Notes: a model not told the origin generated them from the sequence alone. A DNA stretch of 10,583 nucleotides from Candidatus Bathyarchaeota archaeon (GCA_023488835.1 JAMDCS010000104.1:1-10583), one strand, 5' to 3'; numbered from the stretch's first letter, positions 1 through 6,108 are shown. Made by a program: numbers and translations.

Positions 1-248
1 AACAAACGGATAAGTGCTTGGGGTGGATTGGTGTCTATTCCGACGATTTGGGCTTCTAGGTTGATAAGGTTATCCATCGAATCTCGAAATTCGCATACTT
101 CTTTGGTGCATAATACGGTGAAGTCTTCAACGAAGAAAACGAGTACAACTTTTTGTCCTAAGAATTCTGGTAAGCTTCGGTTTCTATTTTCAGCGTCTGG
201 CAAATAAAAGGTGGGTGCCTTCTCGCCGATGTTTATTTTATTTCCCAT
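1..248 (-). CDS. Peroxiredoxin, PrxQ/AhpC-TSA type (3' part outside window)
   Basis: Thiol peroxidase of the AhpC/TSA family, reducing hydrogen peroxide and organic peroxides in the cytoplasm. The visible part is 82 codons read leftward from ATG 248-246; the carboxy half lies beyond base 1. The opening GEKAPTFYLPD is the usual peroxiredoxin start. The active-site block is FFVEDFTVLCTKEVC, with peroxidatic Cys47 and a second Cys52 five residues later, the spacing of the PrxQ resolving cysteine. It continues into EFRDSMDNL and QIVGIDTNPPQ, also typical. Oddity: the normally conserved proline of the PxxxTxxC motif is Val40. A GGAG at 263-260 is a plausible ribosome binding site. The gene diverges from nuoL. 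The last six codons lie inside a perfect inverted repeat that reaches the window edge, so they may not be trustworthy. The family is clear; the subtype is likely. Confidence 0.9.
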   Translation of the reverse strand, partial: MGNKINIGEKAPTFYLPDAENRNRSLPEFLGQKVVLVFFVEDFTVLCTKEVCEFRDSMDNLINLEAQIVGIDTNPPQALIRL

Positions 249-285
249 AAAAGCCTACTCTCCACTAGAATAAGCGGTTACACCT

Positions 286-293
286 GTATAAAT
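286..293 (-). promoter_or_regulatory. TATA box of the peroxiredoxin gene
   Basis: Read leftward, the sequence is ATTTATAC. Its centre is about 40 nt upstream of the ATG at 248. With archaeal spacing the transcript would start near 263, giving a leader of about 15 nt that carries the GGAG at 263-260. Confidence 0.5.
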
Positions 294-379
294 GGGTGAT
301 GCATTCCTCGACGGATGTATAGAAAAACTTCAAGCACTTATCCGTTTGTTAAAATGGCAAATTAAAAATAATACGTGTG

Positions 380-482
380 ACAATACTATACGTGGAGGTT
401 TTAAACAGTATAACTATCTTTTGAGACTTGTATCGGTGTCACTAAAACATCTGTTCAACTGTCCATAGCTCCACAGTATTGT
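380..482. repeat. Imperfect inverted repeat upstream of nuoL
   Basis: ACAATACT at 380-387, four extra bases, then GTGGAGGT (392-399) is mirrored by AGCTCCAC-AGTATTGT at 467-482. Weaker complementarity continues inward (ACAGTATAAC near 405-414 against the complement of GTTCAACTGT near 453-462). A transcript could fold this into a long bulged hairpin ahead of nuoL. It could also be a pair of regulator sites or a decayed mobile remnant. Confidence 0.45.
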
Positions 483-543
483 AAAGAACAGTAAACCAAA
501 CACCTCCATGGAATAGGCGAAAAAGGCGGCGAGGCGAAAATGA

Positions 544-2532
544 ATGTCGCTTGAGTATTATTCCGCATGGCTTGTTTGGGCAATCCCGCTCCTATCTAGC
601 TTATTTGTACCCCTCATCGGACGATATAGCCAAAAAATACGCAACTACTACGCAGTAGCAATCGCTGCCCTCACAGCAGCTTTAGCTTTGTCTTTGGTGC
701 CAAGCATCTGGTCTGGATACGGCGACGCCTTAACATATACAATAAGTTGGCTTCCAAGCGGAATCACCGCAGGCGTCTACATTGACCCGCTAAGCGTACT
801 GTTCACCTGTCTGGTTAGCTTCTTTGGCCTAATCATAGTAATCTATTCCCTTGGTTACATGAAGAGCGAAAAAGGCTTATCGCGGTACTACTTTCTATTC
901 TTGCTCTTCATCGGCTCCATGATCGGTTTAGTTCTTTCCGATAACTTGCTTCAGATGTTTATTTTCTGGGAAATGGTCGGTCTATGCAGTTATGCGTTGA
1001 TTAGTTTCTGGTACAAGAAACCCGAATCCATCCATAGTGGTGTTAAAGTTTTCATCATGACCCGCATCGGCGACGTCTGCCTGCTCGCAGCCATCGGTTT
1101 ATTGTTTTTTATGTTTGGCACTTTTAGTTTCCGCGGTGTAGTCAACGGTATCGCGGCTAGCGCTGCAGCGGGAACCCTTGAGGTGGGTTTACTGGTGACT
1201 GCGGCCTTTTTGGTTTTGGGGGCTGCTGTTGCGAAGTCTGCGCAGTTTCCGCTTTTCACTTGGCTATACAGTGCCATGGAAGCCCCCACCTCCGTCTCTG
1301 CCCTGCTCCATGCCGCCACGATGGTTAAAGCTGGTGTCTATCTGCTATCAAGGTTCATACTGATTTTTTCGGCAGCTCCCATTCTAATGACTGCTCTACA
1401 GGCAACCTGGTTTCCTACTATCGCTTGGATCGGTGTTATAACCGCATTCATCGGCGCAACGCTGGGTCTGGTGACTACTGACATCAAAGGTGTCCTTGCA
1501 TACTCTACTGTTAGCCAGATCGGTTTCATGATGGCGGGCTTAGGCACTGCGGTTGCTGGAGCTGCATCTGTCGGCTGGTTTGCAAGTCTCTTCCACACGG
1601 TTAGCCATGGCTTCTTCGAAGGCCTCGGCTTTCTTCTCGCAGGGGGCATTATACATGCTTTGGGAACGAGGGACATGCGGTTGATGGGGGGTTTAAGGAA
1701 AGCAATGCCCATCACCTTTGTTTTGGCTCTGATAATGGTGCTGACTGCAAGTGGGTTGCCTCCGTTTGCTGCTTTCTTCAGCAAAAGCCTCATCCTAGAA
1801 AGTGTAGCTGAAATCGGCTCCACCGCGGGCTTAATCCAATTGGTTTTGCTCTATGCAACCGCCGCCATCACGTTTGCATATTGTATTCGAATGTTCAGTT
1901 TAGTCTTCATGGGCAAACTACCCGAACGCATAGAAAAAAGCCCCATTCATGAGACTTATAAAATAATGTTACTTCCCGCGGCAGTCTTAGCGGTTTTCTG
2001 TATTGTCTGGGGCTTATCTGAGCCGATTGTCGCCGCTTTTATGCATGTAGACCTTGACATCTCTTTAACAGGAGCCTTCACCGCCCTTGAATTTCCCTTA
2101 TTCATGGGGTTGCTTTTACCCGTTTTCATATTGGCTTACTGGAGCTATTACCGCGGTTTTATGGGTATCCGCAATGTTGCTGCAGGTAAAAATCCGCTCG
2201 CCAAGCTGTTGGGTCACAGTTTCTTCATTGACGACTTCTACTATGGCATCGCTAAAGGGGTCGAGAAGCTATCTGTAGGTTTTTTGCGTGTGGATATCGT
2301 GTTGAATCAATTTTCTATGTTCGTGGGTAAAGGGGTTGAAGTGTTGTCTGGGGGATTTATGCGTCTTGATGGTTTGCTTACTCGGTTGATGAGTTTCTTG
2401 GGGGATTTGTTTGTGCGTGTCAGCTTGATGCTTAATCGGATTCCTCTAAAGACGTTTCAGAATTACATTGTTGCATTGATACTTGGTGTGATTTTGATGG
2501 TGGTGATTTTAATATTGACCGGAGCGGTGTAG
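544..2532 (+). CDS. nuoL: Complex I-like antiporter subunit L (NuoL/FpoL)
   Basis: Membrane ion-pumping subunit homologous to NuoL/FpoL/Nqo12; 662 residues, a normal length. Many membrane helices are visible, and the conserved blocks are in order: FWEMVGLCSYALISFW (Glu143, TM5), KSAQFPLFTWL (Lys231, TM7), LLHAATMVKAGVYL (His256, Lys262, TM8), TTDIKGVLAYSTVSQIG, FHTVSHGFFEG (His351, His355, TM11) and FFSKSL (Lys414, TM12). The carboxy end (about 545-662) is an amphipathic lateral helix followed by a final membrane helix, the hallmark of the L subunit, as opposed to M or N. Oddities: Glu359 stands where E. coli NuoL has Lys342, Ser415 stands where it has Asp400, Lys262 resembles MrpA, and residues 571-620 are a 25-residue tandem duplication. 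The start is ATG 544 with GAGG 9 nt upstream. The gene is one base from nuoM, but no nuoK, nuoN or catalytic subunit adjoins it. Fpo-type naming would suit an archaeon equally well. Confidence 0.93.
   Translation: MSLEYYSAWLVWAIPLLSSLFVPLIGRYSQKIRNYYAVAIAALTAALALSLVPSIWSGYGDALTYTISWLPSGITAGVYIDPLSVLFTCLVSFFGLIIVIYSLGYMKSEKGLSRYYFLFLLFIGSMIGLVLSDNLLQMFIFWEMVGLCSYALISFWYKKPESIHSGVKVFIMTRIGDVCLLAAIGLLFFMFGTFSFRGVVNGIAASAAAGTLEVGLLVTAAFLVLGAAVAKSAQFPLFTWLYSAMEAPTSVSALLHAATMVKAGVYLLSRFILIFSAAPILMTALQATWFPTIAWIGVITAFIGATLGLVTTDIKGVLAYSTVSQIGFMMAGLGTAVAGAASVGWFASLFHTVSHGFFEGLGFLLAGGIIHALGTRDMRLMGGLRKAMPITFVLALIMVLTASGLPPFAAFFSKSLILESVAEIGSTAGLIQLVLLYATAAITFAYCIRMFSLVFMGKLPERIEKSPIHETYKIMLLPAAVLAVFCIVWGLSEPIVAAFMHVDLDISLTGAFTALEFPLFMGLLLPVFILAYWSYYRGFMGIRNVAAGKNPLAKLLGHSFFIDDFYYGIAKGVEKLSVGFLRVDIVLNQFSMFVGKGVEVLSGGFMRLDGLLTRLMSFLGDLFVRVSLMLNRIPLKTFQNYIVALILGVILMVVILILTGAV
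2254..2403 (+). repeat. Tandem 75-bp duplication inside nuoL
   Basis: Two adjacent 75-bp units (2254-2328, 2329-2403) encode residues 571-595 and 596-620. Both begin KGVE and share the pattern KGVE-x-LS-x-GF-x-R-x-D. By eye 13 of 25 residues are identical, and the first codons match nearly base for base. They lie in the lateral-helix segment. Confidence 0.75.
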
Positions 2533-2533
2533 C

Positions 2534-4075
2534 ATGGGTTTTGCTCTTTTAGCAGTTTTTGTTTTTCCTGCAATAAGTATACCATTTGTTTACTTGACAG
2601 GTAAGAAATCAGCTAAGGCAGCGGCTCTTTTTGTCGCATTAATCGCCATAATCAATATCTTTCTGGTGTTATCGACAGTGCCTGTTGTTCTCAGCAGTCC
2701 CGACCACCGATATGTAGAATCCTACAATTGGATATCTGCAATAATGGGTTCAACATTCACCCTTTTCAGTGATGGCATCAGTGTTTCAATTGCCCTAATC
2801 AGTCTGGTCCTTATTCTCGCCGCATCACTTTTCTCAATAACTTACATGGCAAAAAAAGAGCACCTTGCCGCCTACTACGCTCTTTTATGCATGCTCTCCG
2901 TCGGATTAGTCGGCGTATTCTTAACCTCTAATTTGATACTATTCTATTTCTGCTGGGAACTCATGCTCATCCCCGCCTACTTCATAGTCGGCGAATGGGG
3001 CTACGAAGACGCCTACAAACAAGCCTTCAAACTCTTCCTATACACTCACGCAGGCGCCGTTTTTGTGCTCTTGTCCATAGGAGCAATCTACTGGGTTACT
3101 GGCACCACTGATATGTTTGTTGCAAGAGACTCCCTGTTGTCACTAGCCTTGCCTGATGTTGCCAAGTGGCTCCTTATCGCCCTTACTGGCGGGTTTGCTG
3201 TTAAAATGGCCGTTGTACCCGTGCATATGTGGCTTCCCGATGCTCACTCTGAAGCTCCCGCGCCCATGTCGGCTCTTTTAAGTGGCGTCATAATCAGCGC
3301 TGGAGCGTATGCGATTTTGCGTCTTTCGCTGGGGATGGTTTTTCCAGCGGTGGGCTTAGCATTCGGGACCGACTTTCTTCATGCCTTAGCTGTAGTGGGT
3401 GTTCTTTCGGCCTTTTTTGGAGCCTTAATTGCCTTGGTTTCGAATGACATAAAGCGGCTTATCGCATACTCAAGCATCGCACACATGGGGTACGTAATGT
3501 TTGGGCTTTCCCTATTTCCAGCAAACGCCGCGACAGGCGTAGCAGTGGTTTTAGCTTCGACAACTGCAATAACTGGAACGGTGCTGCATATTATCAGCCA
3601 CGCCCTTAGCAAAGGTCTCCTCTTCCTTACTGCAGGAGGGGTGATGCATCAAACAGACGAAAGAGATATCCGCAAAATGGGCGGTTTAGCCAACAAGATC
3701 CCCTTCACAGCATTATCTTCGACAATAGCCTCTCTAAGTATTGCTGGTGTGCCTCCGTTTGCTTGTTTCATGAGTGAGCTTTTGATATTTGTTGGGGCAT
3801 CTCAAATAATGTATGTTGATCAGTTTTATCTTGTGCCGACTTTTCTTATGCTTGTTGCCACGGTGATTTCGCTTGCTTATATGATCAGGTTCACTTTGAA
3901 GGTTTTCTTAGGTGAATCTAGAAGTGAAATCTCCGAGGGTAAAGACCTTAAAAAGACTGTTGTGATTTCCAGATGGATGAAGCTGTCTTTTGTCATATTG
4001 ATTGTGTTAATTATCGTCTTGGGAATTTATCCAACATTCTTCATAGATTTGATCCAGACTGTGCAATTGGGTTAG
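2534..4075 (+). CDS. nuoM: Complex I-like antiporter subunit M (NuoM/FpoM)
   Basis: Second antiporter-like membrane subunit; 513 residues, the usual NuoM length, with about 14 helices. Blocks in order: FCWELMLIPAYFIVGEWG (Glu142, TM5), FAVKMAVVPVHMWLPDAHSE (Lys224, TM7), APAPMSALLSGVIISAGAYA (TM8), SNDIKRLIAYSSIAHMGYV, LHIISHALSKGLLFL (His352, His356, Lys360) and GVPPFACFMSELL (Glu415, TM12). A terminal Glu rather than Lys in TM12 and the WLPDAHSEAP motif separate it from L and N. Oddity: the TM8 position equivalent to E. coli NuoM Lys265 is Ser255. The start is ATG 2534, one base after the nuoL stop, with GGAG at 2521-2524 inside the end of nuoL, so translation is probably coupled. In most complexes nuoN follows; here a DUF3786 gene does. 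Confidence 0.93.
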   Translation: MGFALLAVFVFPAISIPFVYLTGKKSAKAAALFVALIAIINIFLVLSTVPVVLSSPDHRYVESYNWISAIMGSTFTLFSDGISVSIALISLVLILAASLFSITYMAKKEHLAAYYALLCMLSVGLVGVFLTSNLILFYFCWELMLIPAYFIVGEWGYEDAYKQAFKLFLYTHAGAVFVLLSIGAIYWVTGTTDMFVARDSLLSLALPDVAKWLLIALTGGFAVKMAVVPVHMWLPDAHSEAPAPMSALLSGVIISAGAYAILRLSLGMVFPAVGLAFGTDFLHALAVVGVLSAFFGALIALVSNDIKRLIAYSSIAHMGYVMFGLSLFPANAATGVAVVLASTTAITGTVLHIISHALSKGLLFLTAGGVMHQTDERDIRKMGGLANKIPFTALSSTIASLSIAGVPPFACFMSELLIFVGASQIMYVDQFYLVPTFLMLVATVISLAYMIRFTLKVFLGESRSEISEGKDLKKTVVISRWMKLSFVILIVLIIVLGIYPTFFIDLIQTVQLG

Positions 4076-4107
4076 CTTAAGGGTGTGACGGTTTTGTGGG
4101 TGCCAAA

Positions 4108-4134
4108 ATGTAGAAGAAGCCAGCCTACATGTAG
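4108..4134. repeat. ATGTAG / CTACATGTAG palindromic cluster
   Basis: ATGTAG (4108-4113) is followed 11 bases later by the perfect palindrome CTACATGTAG (4125-4134). The arrangement could fold as a hairpin or serve as an operator with three half-sites. It lies in the short gap between nuoM and the DUF3786 gene, immediately before the latter's ribosome binding site. Confidence 0.4.
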
Positions 4135-4140
4135 TGTGTG

Positions 4141-4144
4141 GGAG
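4141..4144 (+). promoter_or_regulatory. Ribosome binding site choosing TTG 4153
   Basis: GGAG at 4141-4144 is 8 nt before a TTG at 4153. The two in-frame GTG codons at 4138 and 4144 overlap this site, so it cannot serve them. This favours the TTG start. Confidence 0.55.
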
Positions 4145-4152
4145 TGCTAATC

Positions 4153-4740
4153 TTGGTTACCTTAAACCTTACAGTTGAGCAACGATTACGGCTAGCACAG
4201 CTAGCCGAAGCTGGAGATAGTCACGTTTTTAGGTTCCTTGGTTTCTCGCTGGACCTGCAGACAGGCGAATTCCAAGATGACCTCCAGAAAGGCATTGCAG
4301 ACCCCGAAGTAAGTAACCCAACAATGCACCACCAGATCATCGAGCTACTCATCGAATACTCCCATGCAACCAAGAAGCCCCGAAACGGCAATCAAGTGAA
4401 GTTTCGCGAGTTTCCGGGTGGAGTGGCTTACGAGAACGCGTTTGTACGCAAGGCAGTAGATCCAGTTGCCAAGAGCTTCTGCTGCCATGAGAGGCTTATC
4501 GATGCAGGACTAATGCTGGGGGGCAAGCCGCTTGGTTTTGGGCAGGCGTCAGTTGAGATTCCAGCGTTGAATCTTGTGCCGATTACCTATATTCTGTGGG
4601 TTGATGACGATTTTCCCGCGTCCGCTAACGTGCTTTTTGACGAAACCGCAAACAACTATCTCAACGCGGAGGGATTGGCGAACCTCGCTGAGTTGACGAC
4701 TTGGCGACTGCTGCTTGCACAGAAGCATCTGAGGCAGTGA
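4153..4740 (+). CDS. DUF3786 domain protein
   Basis: A soluble 195-residue protein that matches DUF3786, a family of unknown function found mainly in anaerobic bacteria and archaea. Counting from the TTG start, the amino part has the usual RFLGFSLDLQTGEF strand pair (about 27-40). It is followed by LLIEYSHATKK, the signature KFREFPGGVAYENAF (about 83-97), and the carboxy motif YILWVDDDFPASANVLFDE (about 146-164) ending in a helical tail. There is no signal peptide or membrane helix. Two adjacent cysteines (FCC, about 109-111) are present, but no metal-binding pattern is clear. The start is taken as TTG 4153 because GGAG lies at the right distance; GTG 4138 would give 200 residues. The gene follows nuoM by 77 bp on the same strand and may be co-transcribed. 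A T-rich tract follows the stop. The family call is from remembered motifs and is fairly sure; the role is unknown. Confidence 0.8.
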   Translation: MVTLNLTVEQRLRLAQLAEAGDSHVFRFLGFSLDLQTGEFQDDLQKGIADPEVSNPTMHHQIIELLIEYSHATKKPRNGNQVKFREFPGGVAYENAFVRKAVDPVAKSFCCHERLIDAGLMLGGKPLGFGQASVEIPALNLVPITYILWVDDDFPASANVLFDETANNYLNAEGLANLAELTTWRLLLAQKHLRQ

Positions 4741-4751
4741 TGACTTCAAGC

Positions 4752-4766
4752 GTTTTTCTCTTTCTA
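4752..4766 (+). terminator. T-rich terminator after the DUF3786 gene
   Basis: A run of five T and further pyrimidines (TTTTTCTCTTTCT) begins about a dozen bases after the stop codon. Archaeal transcription commonly ends at such tracts without a hairpin. Confidence 0.4.
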
Positions 4767-4813
4767 TAGGGATAGGGAGTCTCGGTAGAGCAGTAGAAGT
4801 TGCCTATTTATCC

Positions 4814-4822
4814 TTTATATAA
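4814..4822 (+). promoter_or_regulatory. Strong TATA box, target unclear
   Basis: TTTATATAA followed by GGGAGG is close to the archaeal consensus. The predicted start near 4844 is about 230 nt ahead of the next coding start, so the immediate product may be non-coding. Confidence 0.45.
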
Positions 4823-4994
4823 GGGAGGGGGTAGGTGCTTTGAGGTAGGTAGAGGCCTCTCGAAGCCTAAAATCGGTCAACTGCAAAAACAGATGCATAG
4901 CAGGCAATTTAATCACCCAGCAACCATACAAACCCAGACGCAGCCAACCAGCAAACGCCTACCCTTGCTTGGTTTTCTAGGCGATTGTTGAGAG

Positions 4995-5003
4995 TATAAA
5001 TAA
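4995..5003 (+). promoter_or_regulatory. TATA box of the radical SAM gene
   Basis: TATAAATAA lies about 75 nt ahead of the coding start. The predicted transcript start near 5025 gives a leader of about 45 nt carrying an AAAGGGT motif (5055-5061). Confidence 0.5.
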
Positions 5004-5072
5004 GGGGGGTTAGAGAAAAAATCGCAACTAACCACGAAGTTAATAGCTCCGAATAAAGGGTATTTGACTTAT

Positions 5073-6059
5073 ATGCTGTCCGCTGACGCTATCTGGAAGC
5101 TCAAAGACGCCGAATTTGAAGCTCTTCTCGATTCATGTGCCTTAAAACCCCAAAGCAGCACTATCCGCTTCTATGCACCAAGCTTCATGTATTACCGCAC
5201 CAAACAGTTCTGCAGCTCCACCAATGAATTCCCCACCATCTCCATCACAGGCAATAGTTGCGCCTTGAAATGCAAGCATTGTGGGGGAAAAGTCCTTGAA
5301 ACCATGCACCCCGCATTTACACCAAAGATGCTTTTTGATTTGGGCCGAAAACTCAAATCAGAAGGCGCAAAAGGAGTGCTAATCAGCGGAGGATGCTTGC
5401 CAGACGGTTCCATTCCATTGGAAGATTTTTCACCCGTTTTGGCACGGTTTAAGCATGAGTTGGGTTTAACAGTTTTTGTTCACACAGGCATCATTACACC
5501 AAAAACTGCGGCATTGCTGAAATCCGCCGATATCGATGCAGCCCTAATCGATGTCCTCGGATCACAGCAAACCATCCAAAATACACTTAACCTCAACGTC
5601 ACCGTCCAAGATTACGCCTTATCACTTCAAGCACTAAATGCATCAGGAATCGCAGTGATTCCACATGTAATCGTCGGATTAAACAACGGCCACACAGACG
5701 GCGAACTCCAAGCCCTCAAAATAATCCTACAAAACTGCCGTCCCGCCGCAATCGTCATCATCGCATTCATGCCAATACATGGCACCCAAATGGCCAACAC
5801 CCAACCACCCAACCCTATCGACATTGCAAAAACCGCTGCAGCCGCACGCACCACCTTTCCCAATACACCGCTTCTGCTTGGTTGTATGCGCCCCAAAGGC
5901 AAACCCCGAACAGAAACCGATATTTTAGCGCTTAAAGCTGGCGTTGACGGAATAGCTTTCCCCTCATATGCAGCAATTGAATACGCAAAAACACACGACC
6001 ACAGAATCGAGTTTTCTTCTTTTTGCTGTGCCCAAATGTATCTGGATTGCCGCATGTAA
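5073..6059 (+). CDS. Radical SAM protein, COG1856 type (biotin/lipoyl-synthase-like)
   Basis: Radical SAM enzyme of the biotin-synthase-like COG1856 group, cytoplasmic, 328 residues from ATG 5073. The 4Fe-4S/SAM motif is SCALKCKHCGG (C-x3-C-x2-C; residues 63, 67 and 70 from this start). It is followed by the GVLISGGCLPDGSIPLE segment (the GGE-like SAM contact), VHTGIITP, IDVLG, IPHVIVGL, FMPIHGT, LLGCMRPKGKPRTE and AGVDGIAFPS. The carboxy end has a CC pair and another Cys (FCCAQMYLDC). Extra cysteines in SGGC, LGCMRP and the tail could bind an auxiliary cluster. As I recall, archaeal LipS1/LipS2 lipoyl synthases are proteins previously annotated as biotin synthases, so a LipS2-like role is possible, but no partner lipS1 or lipoate ligase gene is nearby. 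ATG 5073 is preferred to TTG 5064, because AAAGGGT ends 11 nt before the ATG but only 2 nt before the TTG. Confidence 0.85.
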   Translation: MLSADAIWKLKDAEFEALLDSCALKPQSSTIRFYAPSFMYYRTKQFCSSTNEFPTISITGNSCALKCKHCGGKVLETMHPAFTPKMLFDLGRKLKSEGAKGVLISGGCLPDGSIPLEDFSPVLARFKHELGLTVFVHTGIITPKTAALLKSADIDAALIDVLGSQQTIQNTLNLNVTVQDYALSLQALNASGIAVIPHVIVGLNNGHTDGELQALKIILQNCRPAAIVIIAFMPIHGTQMANTQPPNPIDIAKTAAAARTTFPNTPLLLGCMRPKGKPRTETDILALKAGVDGIAFPSYAAIEYAKTHDHRIEFSSFCCAQMYLDCRM

Positions 6060-6073
6060 GGGATTGAACCAAA

Positions 6074-6082
6074 GCTTTTAAG
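6074..6082 (+). promoter_or_regulatory. TATA box of the small membrane-protein gene
   Basis: GCTTTTAAG starts 15 nt after the radical SAM stop. Its centre is about 26 nt before position 6105, which puts the transcript start just ahead of TTG 6109. The in-frame GTG at 6082 overlaps the box, so it is unlikely to be the start. Confidence 0.45.
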
Positions 6083-6108
6083 TGATTTACAACAAATCAG
6101 TATCTCGG

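Larger units (their letters stand above)
1..350. repeat. Perfect 20-bp inverted repeat (arms 1-20 and 331-350)
   Basis: Bases 331-350 are the exact reverse complement of bases 1-20. Identity stops sharply on the inner side (21 onward against 330 backward). On the outer side it cannot be followed because the left arm starts at base 1. The left arm lies in the peroxiredoxin coding sequence and the right arm in the divergent intergenic region. Chance is a poor explanation for 20 exact bases within 350. A contig-end fold-back or chimera is as likely as a biological repeat. Confidence 0.85.
249..543. promoter_or_regulatory. Divergent intergenic region, peroxiredoxin / nuoL
   Basis: No gene is visible in these 295 bp. 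The region holds the peroxiredoxin promoter, the right arm of the 20-bp inverted repeat (331-350) and an imperfect long inverted repeat (380-482). Several AT-rich stretches could be TATA boxes for nuoL (361-374, 399-413), but none stands out. A nuoL transcript from there would have a leader of roughly 100 nt. GAGG at 531-534 lies 9 nt before the nuoL ATG and is the likely ribosome binding site. Confidence 0.5.
4741..5072. promoter_or_regulatory. Gap with two TATA boxes before the radical SAM gene
   Basis: No protein gene is convincing here; a 63-codon TTG-initiated frame (4800-4991) shows no recognisable domain and overlaps a promoter. Going right, the gap holds the T-tract at 4752, a TATA box at 4814-4822 and a small AGGC/GCCT hairpin at 4853-4868. 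These are followed by a C/A-rich stretch (about 4910-4965), a CGCCTA/TAGGCG stem (4956-4961, 4978-4983) and a second TATA box at 4995-5003. A transcript from the first box could be a small RNA or a 230-nt leader. Confidence 0.4.

Noticed and set aside
990..1823. Long antisense frames opposite nuoL
   Set aside because: They are opposite a clearly conserved gene and show no family features; such frames arise from codon bias in the real gene.
544..2532. MrpA or DabB in place of NuoL
   Set aside because: The length of 662 residues, the lateral helix and the terminal TM fit NuoL/FpoL. MrpA is longer, and no DabA or Mrp genes adjoin it. The MrpA-like Lys262 is noted but not enough.
4844..4868. tRNA-like TCGAAGCC segment with a small stem
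   Set aside because: No acceptor stem, D-arm or anticodon arm can be built around it.
4800..4991. 63-codon frame beginning TTG in the gap before the radical SAM gene
   Set aside because: It overlaps a strong TATA box, has no ribosome binding site or recognisable domain, and its composition is low-complexity Q/T/P.
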